A stretch of DNA of 64,000 nt from Cordia subcordata (GCA_028554755.1 JAPTOF010000017.1:4712001-4776000); one strand, 5' to 3'; numbered from the stretch's first letter, positions 35,761 through 48,599 are shown. The notes: generated by a model from the letters alone, not told the origin. Numbers and translations: made by a program.

Positions 35761-38700
35761 AGAGATACAACTCAAAGTGAAATTGCACACGATACAATTC
35801 AAAGTGAAATTGCACACGACTTATCACTTGATAAACAAATCCAAGCTCTAATCAGTGGGAGAATAACAATAGAGAAAGCACATGCACCTGGACCAACATT
35901 TTTGACCATTTTGCTTGTCTTCTCTTGCTGTATATTTCCGCTTCATATATCACTTACGTACGTACTCAACGTGCTAGAAGATGCTGTTTTGATCTCTTCT
36001 ACAAAGATGTTTAACAAAATCAGACGTCTCTAATATACCGAAGGCATCAAATTTTGACATTATATATATATATATATATATTAAATATTATTACTATATA
36101 ATGTATGCTTGTATATGGTAGGCAGTTCGATTTAAACAGTGATTTTTACTTTCAAAATCAAAAATTGAACCGTCCATTTCAGGCTTTAAAATATAAAACT
36201 ATGATCGGTCCAACTACTTCAAAAACCATTAATTTACGATTAGCTCGATTTGTCCAAAATAGTTTTTGCTGTTCTTTTTGGTTTTATGTACACCCCTAAT
36301 AATATTCCCTTTGTGCTTTCCAATCCTTTAGGGCCACACTATTAGAAAAGCGGTCTTTAGCAGCTGCTCAAATCAGTCTTTAGAACATAAAATTTATTGT
36401 GAAATTCAATTAATAACCAATTTTGTATTCGACCGTCAAAATTGGTCGTTAATAAAATGGCATGGTTGCTAAATTATTTTGGCTCTGAGGGGACAATCTT
36501 GATTGAAGTTAAGAAAAACAATGACCAACTTGTTTGAATATTGTATCACCATTTCTAGTGAAGACAACTTCATATATTTCTTTTGTTTGCATTCGACGTA
36601 ATAATTCACCATTTGGAGTTTATGCAGTACCCATATGCCGGTGCCAACTGTGGTTTTCTTCTGATTGACTGTTCTTCTGTTTAATTTGTTACAGCTAGCG
36701 ACCATCAGTGTCAACAAAAAACTGCAGTTCACAGAATTGCTCCTTTGTTTTTTTTAATATAAAAACAACTAGTGCATGGGGGGGTTTCAATTTTAATTTG
36801 ATATTGTCAAGTTTTATGTAGCTAACAATATTATAAATTATTATAATGGTTTAGAAGCTGAAAAAATATTTATAATTAATTTTAGTAATAGTCAAGAAAG
36901 TGGTATTCGTGTACAGTGGTTTGAAGGTGAAAATTCAGAGCTATTTTATTAGGATATGTAAAATTGATTGGAGGGTACAATCTTAAAGTTCAACTTTATC
37001 AGGGGGTATAATTGGTGTAGCACCACCCAAACATTTCAACATATAAATAATAGGGGTCATTTATTTATTACTTGAATGGTGCCGGTTTGAAGTCTTTTCC
37101 CGCTTCTAGGACTGATAAGGTGTACATCAACCACCATGTTGCAACTTCTTCTTTTTTTTTGTTTTTTTACTTGAATGATGCCGGTTTTAAATCTTTTCCC
37201 GATTCTAAGTATGATCAGGTACTGGTGTATAGTCTAATGTTGTTGGTGAACATATAAAATGGGTGCAATAAATAAGTAAATTGGTACTGGTGTTTAGTCT
37301 AATGTTGTTGGTGAACATATTTGTTATTTTCCAAACTTCTCTTCAAATTTTCTCAAGCATTTTTCCTTGTAGAAAAAAGTTAGATAGAGTAACTCGTCCT
37401 TTCCAAAAAGATAAGATATCCTAATATATGTAATATCACATGTCAAAAAGCAAAAGAATTAAAAAAAGAAAAAAGAAAGAAGAAAGAAGAGAAAAAGGAA
37501 AAGAAAAGAATCATTAGTTTTTTTGGTCTGAGAATCACCAGCTTTTGCTACAATTAAATCGATTATACAATCCTATGTTTCTTGAGGAAATACCTATCTG
37601 AATTTCTATTTTAAGTTATCTAACGACAGGAAAAAAAAATTCAATGTCAAAAAATTAAGGGTAAGATATATGCATATTAGTTCCAAAATTGACTAATTAT
37701 GAGATTACCACCTATGATTTAAAATTTATCACTTTATCTCCTGCGCTTTTTTAAAGATAGCAAATTATTTCCTACTTCAATATTCTTTTTATCCAAATTA
37801 ACTTATTGTGCATTATACGCGTCTTTTTACATAAGTGTTAAACATGAAATGTACTATATACTTTTACAAAAAATATTCTTATTTTCACCAAACGAGTTTC
37901 AGATGATAACAAAAAATTTGAAAAATATGGAGGTAATATGATGTGTTTCAAAAAGACAAGAACAATTAGCTAATAATTAGACAAATTACGTAGAGGTATT
38001 TTAAAAGCACAAAGAATAATGTTGTAAGTTTAGAACACATGAACTAATAAGCTAATTATACAAAGCAGACATAATATCATGCATTTTACCCAAAAACTAA
38101 TAACATGACTATAGGCTCCCGTGTTTCCTGAGGAAATACCAAGACTTGAATTTCTATATATCATAAGTTATATAACAGTAGGGAAAAAATTTAACGTAGA
38201 AAAATTAATAATACAATTATATTAAACAAAAAAATTATATTAAAATAATTAGAAATATCTGTAATTATTTTCTTAAGACCACTATATATGGCTCATTTCA
38301 AGAAATAATTGATAAAGGAATAATTGGTAATGGAATTGAAAAGCTCTTCCAACCGTCCCATTATCCACTCGTATACCCAGCCAAAAGAGTTCACGTGTGG
38401 AGAGTCTCACTTTTTGTTCGGGAATGATTTTTGAGCAGCCTAGTTTGGAGAATTTTCACGTGAAATTATCCCAAGATCAGAATATTCTGGAAATTTACGT
38501 GAACAATGAGAAAGAGTACCAAAAGAAATAGCTGGTCGATGGAGGGGGTAATTCACATGATCTATTTGTGTTGCACTTGAAATTATGAGTTGTCAGTGTC
38601 CGTACCTTTCACATGCCACAGAGATAAGTAGACAACAAGAAAAGCATGAGTTAATGCTAACCCCATTGCCCAAACGACAAGATGTGATGAGATGTGCACT

Positions 38701-38908
38701 GGGTTATCTATTATTGTTTTTGTTGGGTTATCCAAATTATAATACTGTGAACGAATTTTAATAATTATAAATAAAATTATATAAGTAATTTGTACATATT
38801 AAATTTCCCTCATAATACAATAATATTATGGACAAAATTGTCTTTCTTTTGTTATCGCTTGCATATCGTTTCTCTTGTCCTCGTTGGTGGGTCAATTCAC
38901 TCTAATAA
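35761..38908. other. Intergenic DNA with local duplications
   Basis: Holds a (TA)n run (36061-36081), a CACTA-like degenerate patch (36330-36480, ACCGTCAAAATTGGTCGT) and interlocked direct duplications at 37069-37318. No gene was seen. Confidence 0.5.
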
Positions 38909-39138
38909 GGGCCTCTTTTGATTGGGTTTTTTTTTTTTTTTTTGAAAAAAGCATTTTTTCTGAAAAAATTATATTCTTTTTACAATAAATTTTTTGCTTA
39001 TTTTTAAAAAAGTCGAAACATTAAAAAAAACTCAAATACAACTTTTCTTAGAAGTTAAAATTTTTAGCTTCTCAAAAAAGTACTTTTCTTAAAAGTCGTT
39101 AAAAACGCTTTTAAAAAAGCCAATCCAATAAACGAGCC
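38909..39138. mobile_element. MITE, ~215-bp family
   Basis: Left end GGGCCTCTTTTGATTGGGTT and right end AGCCAATCCAATAAACGAGCC, with internal TTAGAAGTTAAAATTTTTAG and CTTCTCAAAAAAGTAC shared with other copies. Confidence 0.6.
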
Positions 39139-39295
39139 TTAAGATGATAAATTTTCTACATTTTATTGACATACAATAGAGATATAATAGTATTGGAGAT
39201 ATGTGCCAATTCTGCTGAAAAATGGCAAAAAAAATTAACTAATTTGAGGGAAAGGATAGGAAACAATTCAATCCCCTCCTATTTGACTCGGTTTA

Positions 39296-39420
39296 GAGGG
39301 TGTTTAGTTTTGCTTATTTTGGGTGTTTATAAACACTCAGAAAAAAATATTCTCTCATTTATTTTTTTTACCATTTAAGTGCTTATAATAAGTACCAAAT
39401 AAACAAAGCCAAACACCCTG
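39296..39420. mobile_element. Short MITE with TTA target duplication (PIF/Harbinger-like)
   Basis: Left GAGGGTGTTTAGTTTTGCTT and inverted right CAGGGTGTTTGGCTTTGTTT form terminal inverted repeats over ~20 bp. TTA lies on both sides (39293-39295 and 39421-39423), the usual PIF/Harbinger duplication. 125 bp, non-coding. Confidence 0.65.
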
Positions 39421-41522
39421 TTAGTGCCCTTCTTCTTCTTTCTTTTTGTTCCCTCAAGTTCATCTTAGGTGAGCTTGTATTAATCAACAAATCGAATTCA
39501 CGACGAACTTGTTTCGATCATTTGGAAAAAGTTAACAAGCCAACTTGGACTTACATTAATGACCCAAAAAAAAGGACTTCGATTATTGTCTACAATGGAT
39601 TCAACAAACCCCGAGCATGCATGAAGGAATACATATTTTCAATGTCTTTATTTATTATTAATGGTTAATTTTACATTTTGTTGAAGGACGAGATTCTTAA
39701 TTGAGGATTTGTAATTAACTAGTATATTATACTCGTGCGTTGCAGGAGAAGACGATGAATATTAATATATGTATATACAAAATAATTTATGTGAATAAGA
39801 GTAAATTGGTTAGTTATAAATTTGAGGAAAATAAATTGTTATAACATATTAGAATATTTATGTATGTTTACATTGTTCTATGGGAGGTATTGTAAGAGAG
39901 AGGAACTACATTAAAATTTATGTTGTAAGAAGATCAATTTTTTATATTTGTGTAATATTTGTTTGTAGTAGTTTAATGAAAAAAACATACAAAAAAATAA
40001 AATGCATACAAATATGAATATGTACATATTTTTAGTAAAAATAAATATTTTTGTTAGATAAACAGAAAGAGATGGAATATAAGATGACATATACGGCCAA
40101 ATATATGTGTAGATTTTAGGAGAAGATTGGGTAATATAAATGGTATAAAAGGTAATAAATCGGGATTGGGAGAATTTTATTTGTTGATTAAGAGAAAATA
40201 GGGTTTAAATCGAGATGGGAAGATAGATTAGGGCTGAAGTGGGATATTAGGGCATGAAAAAGGGCAAAAATGTTTGCTTAGCAATAAATCCTAAAACGCA
40301 TTTTCAGTTATAAGTCGTATATGCTCAACACAAAAGATAAAAATTGAATAAGTCTATATGAAAGCAACACATGGTAGCAGATTAAAAATGATACTTGGCA
40401 ACACTATAGTGCAACGGTTTAACTTCCGTATATAGTGAAGATTCCATGAAGATTCAAATCTCCTATGATGGAGAAAATTAAGCCATGACTGCATGCACGT
40501 TACCCTATAAGTAAAGAAGAAGAGGCATGGGGGAGGACACAGCCGAAAAACCCTAACCCTAGCACATAACCTTTGTCTTTGTGTACCTTGGCAGAAGACT
40601 TTCCTCTTGATACTAGAAGGGGTCTTAGTTCCATTAGCTTAGATCTTAATTGAAAAATCAAAAGTCTTCACGTTTTGATCTCCTATGTTTTTTAAAAGTC
40701 TACTTAAAATTGTATCTTTATATTAGTTGTTGTATTTTTATAATTTCATTTTCTTAGTGTTAGGAGATTATACGTTTTGTCTTTGTATTTGGTTTATACC
40801 TTATGTTCTTTTGTTTTTGGGGCCTTTGTCCTTGTAATATTTTTCATAATAATGAGATATTTTTACTAACTTCCCAAAAAAAAAAAAAGAAAAAAAAAGC
40901 TTATTAGAAGGTTATAAGGCAAAATGTAAATTATCCTGTTAGGATTTGTGTAATTAGTTGATTACCCATTGTGTGTTAAATCTTATCACATTACACCCTT
41001 CTACTTTTCAAAAGATGATATGTTATGTTATTTTAACCCCTTTTTGTTTGTTTTATTAGCTGGTTACGTCTTGCAGTTTGTTTTTTTAGCTAATTAACGT
41101 ATTTGATTCTAAAATTTACCACATTACCTCCCTATACTTTTTTAAAACATGGCACGATCTCCTCTTTTTTCTATTATTATTTGAACGTCCCTACTCCTTA
41201 ACTGAAAATAACGATATTTTTGTGAAAATATATAGTACATTACAAATTTTAACATTCATACATGCAAAAAACGTGTACAATGTGGAATATATTAATTTTG
41301 ATGTAAAATGTTAAATTAGGAGATTATGTGCCACTCTTAAAAAACATAGAGGATAATGTGGTAAGTTTTAGAGTAAAAAAAATCAACTAATTGAATAAAT
41401 CACAGTAGGATAACGTGCATTTTACCATGAAGGTTATCAGTTATGAAAGTGCTATCAATCCAAGCAATCACTTTGTTTCCTCATCCATGAATATGAGAGA
41501 ATGTAACTTGCGGATTAATGCT
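39421..41522. other. Intergenic DNA with a SINE-like segment
   Basis: Plain AT-rich DNA apart from the pol III-like boxes described at 40407. 40870-40900 is an A-rich tail-like run. No gene was seen. Confidence 0.45.
40407..40463 (+). mobile_element. Possible SINE head with pol III boxes
   Basis: TAGTGCAACGG (40407-40417) fits the A box, and GATTCAAATCTCC (40451-40463) resembles a B box at suitable spacing. Sequence to the right runs for ~400 bp to an A-rich stretch at 40876-40898, which could be the tail. No target duplication was confirmed. Confidence 0.4.
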
Positions 41523-41791
41523 TTATTTGTTATAGTCTTATTTTAAGATACTTATTCTATTGAAATGGAGGGAAATCTTATAAGATTTAAGATATTTTAT
41601 CATGGATCCTTTAAAAATTTTAAAACAAATGATACTTTTTATCTTATAAGAAATAAGGAATCCATCCTATCTTATTTTTTACAACTATAGAGTGCATGGT
41701 ATATGTGATAAGATATCTTAAATCTTATAAGATATCTCCAAATTTCAATAGAATAAGAATCTTAAAGTAAGATAATTCCAAACACACCATA
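41523..41791. mobile_element. Hairpin MITE with ~85-bp inverted arms
   Basis: Left arm 41523-41608 and right arm 41704-41791 are imperfect inverted repeats: TAAGATACTTATTCTATTGA, inverted, matches TCAATAGAATAAGAATCTTA, and ATCTTATAAGATTTAAGATA is also repeated. RNA from it would fold into a long hairpin. Terminal bases are uncertain. Confidence 0.65.
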
Positions 41792-42039
41792 AGTCATTAA
41801 TATTCCTAGTCATTTAGCTCTTTTTCTTGCTAAGGATTTGATCCTACTTGTGTAAAATAAACATTGTAACATTATAAATTTCACATTAATGAGAAAGCAT
41901 TTCAAACTACAAATATAATGAAATAGCTAAAAATGAAAAACGACCAAATTGTCAAAGACATAGGCAAAATAAATTGGTTTTTCTTAGACTCAATGAATTA
42001 ATAATTAGTAAAAAGCACATTGGGTTAATGAATTAATAC

Positions 42040-42320
42040 ATGCCACACTCAAACTCCAGGGATTCAAAAGCCTAGTTTCAGGAGGCAGGGGTGGGCTTTA
42101 ATCTTGTAGACTGGGAATGGCTCCGTGCATTCTGTTTGGGTCTCTTTGATGTTATTAAGCCCATTTTTGTGCTTTGTCATTTGGGCTTCTATCTTGGCCT
42201 AGTCAGGGTTAAGGTTTTATATTCTTCCTTGGGCCCTTCTATTTTTGTGGTTTGGGCCCACTTTCCCTTTGTACACCAATGCATTACCCTACTTTTGCAA
42301 CCATAAAAAAAAAAAGAAAA
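42040..42320 (+). mobile_element. Possible 3' end of a retroposon with A-rich tail
   Basis: A GC-richer segment rich in GGGCTT/TGGGCC words ends abruptly in an A-rich tail (42305-42324), as non-LTR elements do. No reverse transcriptase or pol III box was found, so this is weak. Confidence 0.25.
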
Positions 42321-42354
42321 AAAGCCAAAAAAGGGGTAGAGGTACTAGTACTTA

Positions 42355-42570
42355 GGGCATGTTTAGATTATTTTTTTTTTATATAAAAAAAGTATTTTTT
42401 TTCCTTAAAAAAGGTGTAGTTTTTACTTTGAAATTACTTCAAAAAAACTAAAACTCTAAAAAATGTTCAGAAATAGTTTTTCTAGGAGTCAGAATTTTTA
42501 ATTCGTTAAAAAGTACTTTTTAAAAAATATAAAAAAAGCACTTTAAAGAAAGTCAATCCAAATGAGCCCT
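42355..42570. mobile_element. MITE, ~215-bp family
   Basis: Left GGGCATGTTTAGATTATTTT and right AAAGTCAATCCAAATGAGCCC are terminal inverted repeats; interior has TCTAGGAGTCAGAATTTTTA as in other copies. Confidence 0.65.
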
Positions 42571-43009
42571 AATCTTTAATGGAAAAGTACTTTTTTTTTT
42601 AAAGAAGCAATTGATTATTTTTTCTAAAAAGCATAAAGCTCTCCGAAAAACTTAAATTTGGATTTCAAAAGGAAAAAGTTTTTGCTTCTAAATAATATTT
42701 TTCCTAAAATGATACAAAATTATTTTTTATAAATAACATGTATTTTGTAATTAAAGACATATTATTTAAATTAAAAATAAAATATACAAATTAAATAAAT
42801 TTAAAAATAGAAAAAGTAAAAATCTAAAGTAGATAAAATTTAAAATAATTAATTTATCAATTTTCAATATTTTATGATTTATTTTTTATTTTTTATTTTT
42901 TAATTTTTATAATTTATTTATTTCAAAATTTTCTAATTTTTTTTTGCAATTTATTGATTTTTAATTTTTAATTTTTAAATTTTATTTATTTATTTATTTT
43001 AATTTTTCA

Positions 43010-43205
43010 GGGTAGGGGTAAGGGTAGGGTAGAGTGGGGCAAGAGAGGAAGTTACTATTATGTTTTCTCCTCCTTAACCATTTTTCTCAATTTGGAACTA
43101 AAATTTTTCTTTGACTAGAAACTATTTTTCTGTTGACTTATTTTCCTATATTATCAAACAACAAAAAGTCTAAAAAATATTTCCCATTCCTGCAAACAAT
43201 TGGAG
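43010..43205. mobile_element. Fragment related to the Mutator-like element arm at 47.9 kb
   Basis: AGGGTAGGGGTAAGGGTAGG followed by GTAGAGTGGGGCAAGAG and TTTTTCTTTGACTAG...TATCAAACAACAAAAAGTC parallels the right arm at 47865-48080, in the same orientation. Confidence 0.5.
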
Positions 43206-43434
43206 CCATATAGAGGAGGGTGCCCCCTATCATACTTGCTCTACCAATACAATGCTACATGATTGGCGTTAGAATATCTATAATACTAAAATAGTAATTA
43301 AAGGCATTATTTGCTTGCTAGTTGCTTTTTTTTCAAAAATTAGATGCACCAAATTTTATCATATGGTCTTATTACTAAATCTTTTTGCTTGTCACATGCA
43401 TGTACGTATGCACTAACATTTTTTTATTATATTA

Positions 43435-46400
43435 TTAAAGAATATTTATACAGATAAATCTATATAAAATCCTTTTCATGCATCTATACATTTTCATCAC
43501 TCTCTTTGCCGCTCCATAATGAACCTTTAAAGGTTGTTGCATAAACCTGGAAATAACACCAATAGGAAATGTAATATCAGGTCTAGTGTGTGTTAGATAA
43601 ATTAAACCTCCAACTAAGCTTTTGAACCTCTTAGCGTTGGCCATCTTTTCTATATCATCTTGTTGTAATTTCTTATTAATATTCATGGGTGTAGCTATAG
43701 GTGTGTAATTAAGCATGCCAAATTTACTAAGAAGATCCTTGGCATATTTCCTTTGTGAAATAAAAATTTCATCTTCAGTTTGATAGACTTCAAGACCAAG
43801 AAAATAATGCAATAGACCTATATTCGACATCTTAAACTTGTTCATCATTTGAGACTTAAACTTATTCGCGAGAGAGTTGGAGGAACTAGTATAAATGATA
43901 TCATGAAAAGTAAAGACAAACAATGATGAAATCATTTTTACCTTCCTTTTTCATATACAAGGTGGGCTTGTTCTCACTTCTCATGTACCCCTTTTTCTGA
44001 AAATACCCATCAATCTTGTTATACCACGCTTGAGGAGCCTGCTTTAATCCATACAACGCCTTTTTCAACTTGTACACCTTTGTTTTGTCACCTTTCTTTA
44101 TGAAACCTTCTGGCTGTGTTATATAAACCTTTTCTTGTAAATCTCTATCGTGGAATGTTGATTGACATCAAATCGATAAACAGGCAATTGCAATTATGCT
44201 GCTAATGCTAGAACGATTCTCACAGTTTCAAAACAAGCTATTGGAGAAAATATTTCTTCAAAATCAACTCCTTCTTGTTGGGCGTATCCTTTTGCCATAA
44301 GACTAGCTTTGTGCTTTTTTATGCTTCCATCTGCAGCAAATTTTGTCTTGAACACCCATTTCAAGCTAATTGCATTTTTGCCTTCTGGTAAGTTAGCCAT
44401 CTCCCATGTTCCATTCTTTTTTATAGCATTTATCTTGTCCACCATTGCTTTATGCCATTCTTCTTTTTCACCTACTTCTTCATAATATAGGGGATCTAAA
44501 ATAGCCAGAGTAAATTGACAAGATGTACATATATCATTAACCTATTTGGGATTCGGCTTCCTGGCCCTTGTTGATCTGCTCAATGGAATTGGCTTAGCTA
44601 AAGATTCTTCAAGAGTTGTAGATGTTGCGAACACCGTTGATAGGCTAGTGGTTGAACTTGTAGAAGTTGGCTCTTGTCTTTCTTCGAAAGAGATTTCATC
44701 GGGCACAGAAGTCTCTTGTCGCACCTGTTGTTCACCTTAGTCCTAGCTTGCGTTTTCATCGAAAGCTACATCTCTTCTAATTGAAATTTTGCCACTAAGA
44801 GGATTATACAATCTATATGCTTTGGATTAAGTACAATAACTAATAAAAACACATTTTTTCAGATTTTACATCAAGCTTTTGATAAACTTGAGAGTTTACC
44901 GAAGCATAGGCAATACACCTAAAGACTCGTAAATGACTTACAGATGGTCTCCTTCCATGCCAAGCTTCATATGGAGTTTGAATCATAACAACTCTTGTTG
45001 ATGAGATATTTCAGCAAATAGATAGAAGTTGTTACTGTCCAAAATTGATTTGAAAGTCCCTTTGGTTGTACATGCTTCTTGTCATCTCCACAACAGTTTG
45101 ATTTTTTCACTCCGTGACACCATTTTACTCTGGGGTGTAAGGAGTTGTTGACTCCCTATAAATGCTGTTTTCTTCGCAAAACAAATTAAATTCTTTGGAC
45201 ACGAACTCTCCCCTCTATTTTTGCAAAGAACTTTGATATGGTCGCCACTTTGGTTCTTTGCCATAGCTTTACATTTTTGAAACTTTTCAAAAGTTTCTGA
45301 CTTGTTTTCCATAAAATAAATCCAACTCATACAACTGTAATCATTGATAAATAGCAAGAAATAATGACTCTCACCAAGGACTCAGTTTGTATAGGCTCAC
45401 GTAAATTAGCAGCACGAGTTAATTCTAGATAGTTTGAAGCTCTCCAAGCTTTTTCAATAGGAAATGACTTCTTAGTTTGTTTACCATAAATGCTATGTTC
45501 ACATTAGTAAATAGAGCTAATTTTTGGTAAACTGAGAACCATATTTTTATCACTTAGTGACTTCAAGCCTTTAACATTGAGATGCCCATATCTTAAATGC
45601 CATAGCTTTGAGTCATCCTTTGCACTTGCAGCAAGAACAAAATTCTTCATATTAGAAACATCTAACGGGAACATCTTTTTTGAAGTTATGCTAATGTGAA
45701 CCTTTTGACCTGATTTCTTATTTTTAATGACACATGCATTTTCATCAAATAAAATAGAAAATCCATCGGCCATCAATTGTCCAACGCTCAATAAATTGTA
45801 TCCAAAATTCGATACAAAATGAACAATGTCCAACACTTTTACTTTACCATGGGTAGTGTTTATGCCTACCGTGCCTTTTTCTTCAGCTTGGATCTCATTT
45901 CTGTTACCAAGCTGCACTTTTATCTTTTGTGTTTCATCAAGCTCCTGGAACAAAGATTAGTTGCTCATTATATGGTTCAAACAACTACTGTCAACAAACC
46001 ATAAGTCATTTGGTTTATGGTTAACACCAATACAAGCCATAAGCAGCTTGTTTTCTTCTTTATTTTCCGCTGCGAAATTCGTCTTCTCATCTTTACCAAT
46101 AATCAGATTTTATATGCCTGTATCATTTGTAGTGATAGCATTGAATACTACTCTCCATGTTTCCTTGCTTATTGGACTGCCTTTGCCTCTCATTTCTTTC
46201 TCTACCTTGGCCGTTACCACGACTATAACTGTCGCGAAATCCTCCTCTTCCTTGACCTCTACCTGCTAAACGGTTATTTTCTCCTTATTTCTTGGTTGCC
46301 TCCTTTACTTGAAACGCTTTTTCTTCGTTCTTTTCAATCGATCTATTGATTCTTGACACATAAGCTTGAAAGGATCCTATCAGTTCATCAACTGAAAGAA

Positions 46401-46949
46401 TTGATAGATCCTTTCCTTCTTCTATTGTGGCTACCACATAGTCAAATTTTGGAGTCAAGCTTCTTAATACTTTTGCAACGATGATCTCATCTGAAATTTG
46501 CTCACTGTAAGAGTGCATTTCGCTGACTATTGCTATTGCTCTTGACAAAAAGTCAGCAATTCATTCACCATACTTCGTAACCAAGGTTTCAAAATCATAT
46601 CTTAGCGATTAAATCTCACCACTATGACCTTTGAATCACCTTGAAACTCCTTCTTCAAGATTGACCATGTTTACTTTGATGTGGTTGCTACCGCGATTCA
46701 TGAGAAAATAGTGTCGTGGACTGCTTGTTGGATAATGGATAATGCTTTGACATCTTTCTTCTTGGTTTCTTTCAGTCTTGCCTCCTCCTCTTCATTAGGT
46801 TCTAATATATCAATGAACCCATACTTCACTAAGTCCCATAGATCCTGTGACTTGGGCAATGTTTTCGTCTTGATGCTCTACCACTCATGTTTTTCGCCAT
46901 TAAAAATTGGTATAAGTGGTTGAGAGGAAGAAAAACCAACTGCTACCAT
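43435..46949 (-). pseudogene. Ty1/copia retrotransposon, degenerate, minus strand
   Basis: Read right to left: a gag start MVAVGFSSSQPLIPIFNGEK at 46949, then SQDLWDLVKYGFIDILEP and SIIQQAVHDTIFS with several stops; the UBN2-type gag core LTPKFDYVVATIEEGKDLSI (46285-46548); a GAG-pre-integrase segment ending LWHLRYGHLNVKGLKSL (45504-45953); integrase pieces (MLFINDYSCMSWIYFM, 45082-45357); the RT start GTWEMANLPEGKNAISLKWV (44194-44445) and its later part LLHYFLGLEVYQTEDEIFIS (43435-43935). It stops at AAKRVMKMYRCM: RNase H and the 3' LTR are missing, so the element is truncated as well as mutated. A probable 5' LTR remnant with TATAAATAAATGC lies at 47150-47320. It resembles the TNT1-like branch of plant copia elements. 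Confidence 0.88.
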
Positions 46950-47331
46950 TGATATTTTATCTATCACTCTTTAAACCCAAAAAGCATTCTCTCACATGTT
47001 TCTCTCAAAATACCTAAAAGTGTTTCACTCAAATACATAATAAACACTAAAGAACTAGGCTATAGTACTAAAATTGTTAGAAAGAGAATATGAGTAAGAC
47101 AAAACAGAGGAAAGAAATGTTAAAGAACCTAAATACTAATGCTCTGGTTTTTTATTGCTTACACACTGAATGAAAAATAAACTACACGAGATGCATTTAT
47201 TTATAGGCTTATAGCAAATTGATTATGCTAATTATAAGGCACCATATCAATGAAAAAAATGGAACTACATAACAGACCACTAAACTTGGTCTATAGCCAC
47301 CCATGCAAAATGCATGCCATTGATCAGCAAA

Positions 47332-48285
47332 TGAGAGAAAGATATTTTAATCCTTAGGTTTGGGATATATTCTCAAATAGGTCCCTTAACTATAAAAGGA
47401 CCTTTTTTAGTTCTTCAAGTTAATAAAAAAATATCAAAATTAATAGTCAACCATTTGATTTGTTAAAAAATTCCAAAATAACCTTGAGCAACTTTTATAT
47501 ATATTTGGGCTCTATATGTTTGTTGGAAGATATTTTCTTGATTTTTTAGTGTTTGATTGCACCGAAAAATAAGTCAATCAAAAACATTTTTGGTCAATCC
47601 AAAACTTTAGTTATAGATGAAAAAAAATTGTTTTCTGATGACCAAGAAAACAAAAATATTTTTTGGACAATAACTCTTTTTTGTTTTCTTCCACTAGACA
47701 TGCCTACCCCTACCCCTTTAAAAAATAAAAAATAAAAATAAGAGTAAAAGATCAAAATTTATTTCAATTACTCTTATTGATTTTTAGGCTAATTTTTTAA
47801 AGAGTAGTTGGAATAAAATTTTTGTTTTTTTTACTTTTTTGTTTTTCTAAAGGACTAAAGGTAAAGGTAAGGGTAGGGGGTAGGGGGTAGAGTGGGGGAA
47901 GGGTAGGCCTAGTGGAAGAGAAAGAGAGGGTGTTATTGTGCAAAAAAAATTTTCATTATCTTGGCCATTGAAAAACATTTTCCTTTGTGTATAGCTAAAG
48001 TTTTTAGTTGACCAAAAAATGTTTGCAGTTGATTGATTTTGTCTTTTATTTTCTGGTGCTATCAAACACTAAAAAATCAAGAAAATATTATTCAGCAAAC
48101 ATATGAAGCCCAAATATATATAGAAGTTGCTCAAGGGTATTTTGGGGTTCTCTAACAAAACAAATGGTTGACTATTAATTTTGACAACTTTTTACTAATT
48201 TGAGGGACTAAAAAGGGTATTTTTCACAGTTGAGAGACTTGTTGAAAATTTATCTTAAACTCACGGACTAAAATGTCTTTCCCCC
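47332..48285. mobile_element. Mutator-like element with ~400-bp inverted repeats and 9-bp target duplication
   Basis: The two halves are long imperfect inverted repeats (about 47332-47715 and 47860-48285): for example AATTAATAGTCAACCATTTG on the left pairs with CAAATGGTTGACTATTAATT on the right, and CTTGATTTTTTAGTGTTTGA with CACTAAAAAATCAAG. The arms meet at C-rich and G-rich tracts (CCTACCCCTACCCC / GGGTAGGGGGTAGGGGG). ATCAGCAAA (47323-47331) and ATCAACAAA (48286-48294) form a 9-bp duplication with one mismatch, which points to the Mutator superfamily. No transposase, 954 bp. Confidence 0.72.
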
Positions 48286-48479
48286 ATCAACAAACTAACC
48301 TATCTAATTTCATGCAACTTTGAATTATTCCTTAACAAATGGAAGTGGTATTGTTAGTGGTTGTTGTAGTAGTAATGGACATGGTGGTGAAAAGGTAGTG
48401 GTAGAGATTTAAAATTGAAATAGAACCGGAAGATAATCTTTGTTGTCTAGTATTTTATGGTTATTGTTATATAGATATA

Positions 48480-48480
48480 G

Positions 48481-48522
<42 letters not shown>

Positions 48523-48530
48523 TTGTGTGT
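48480..48530. repeat. (TA)n-(TG)n microsatellite
   Basis: About 13 TA units followed by about 10 TG units with one interruption. Confidence 0.9.
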
Positions 48531-48599
48531 GTATGTGATTCAAAGAGAAAAATTGATGAAGATGAAAGAAGAAAATTATGAAGAGAACATATGTAGATT

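Noticed and set aside
40545..40565. Telomere-like CCCTAACCCT
   Set aside because: Only about one and a half plant telomere units; too short to indicate an interstitial telomere.
42091..42306. A 71-residue hydrophobic frame ending near an A-rich tail
   Set aside because: No family features and no conserved start context; more likely the 3' end of a retroposon.
32580..46949. A single large copia element covering both copia regions
   Set aside because: The two pieces lie on opposite strands, and where both cover the end of RT (GGLIYL / VVGSLIYA region) their sequences differ too much to be one element.
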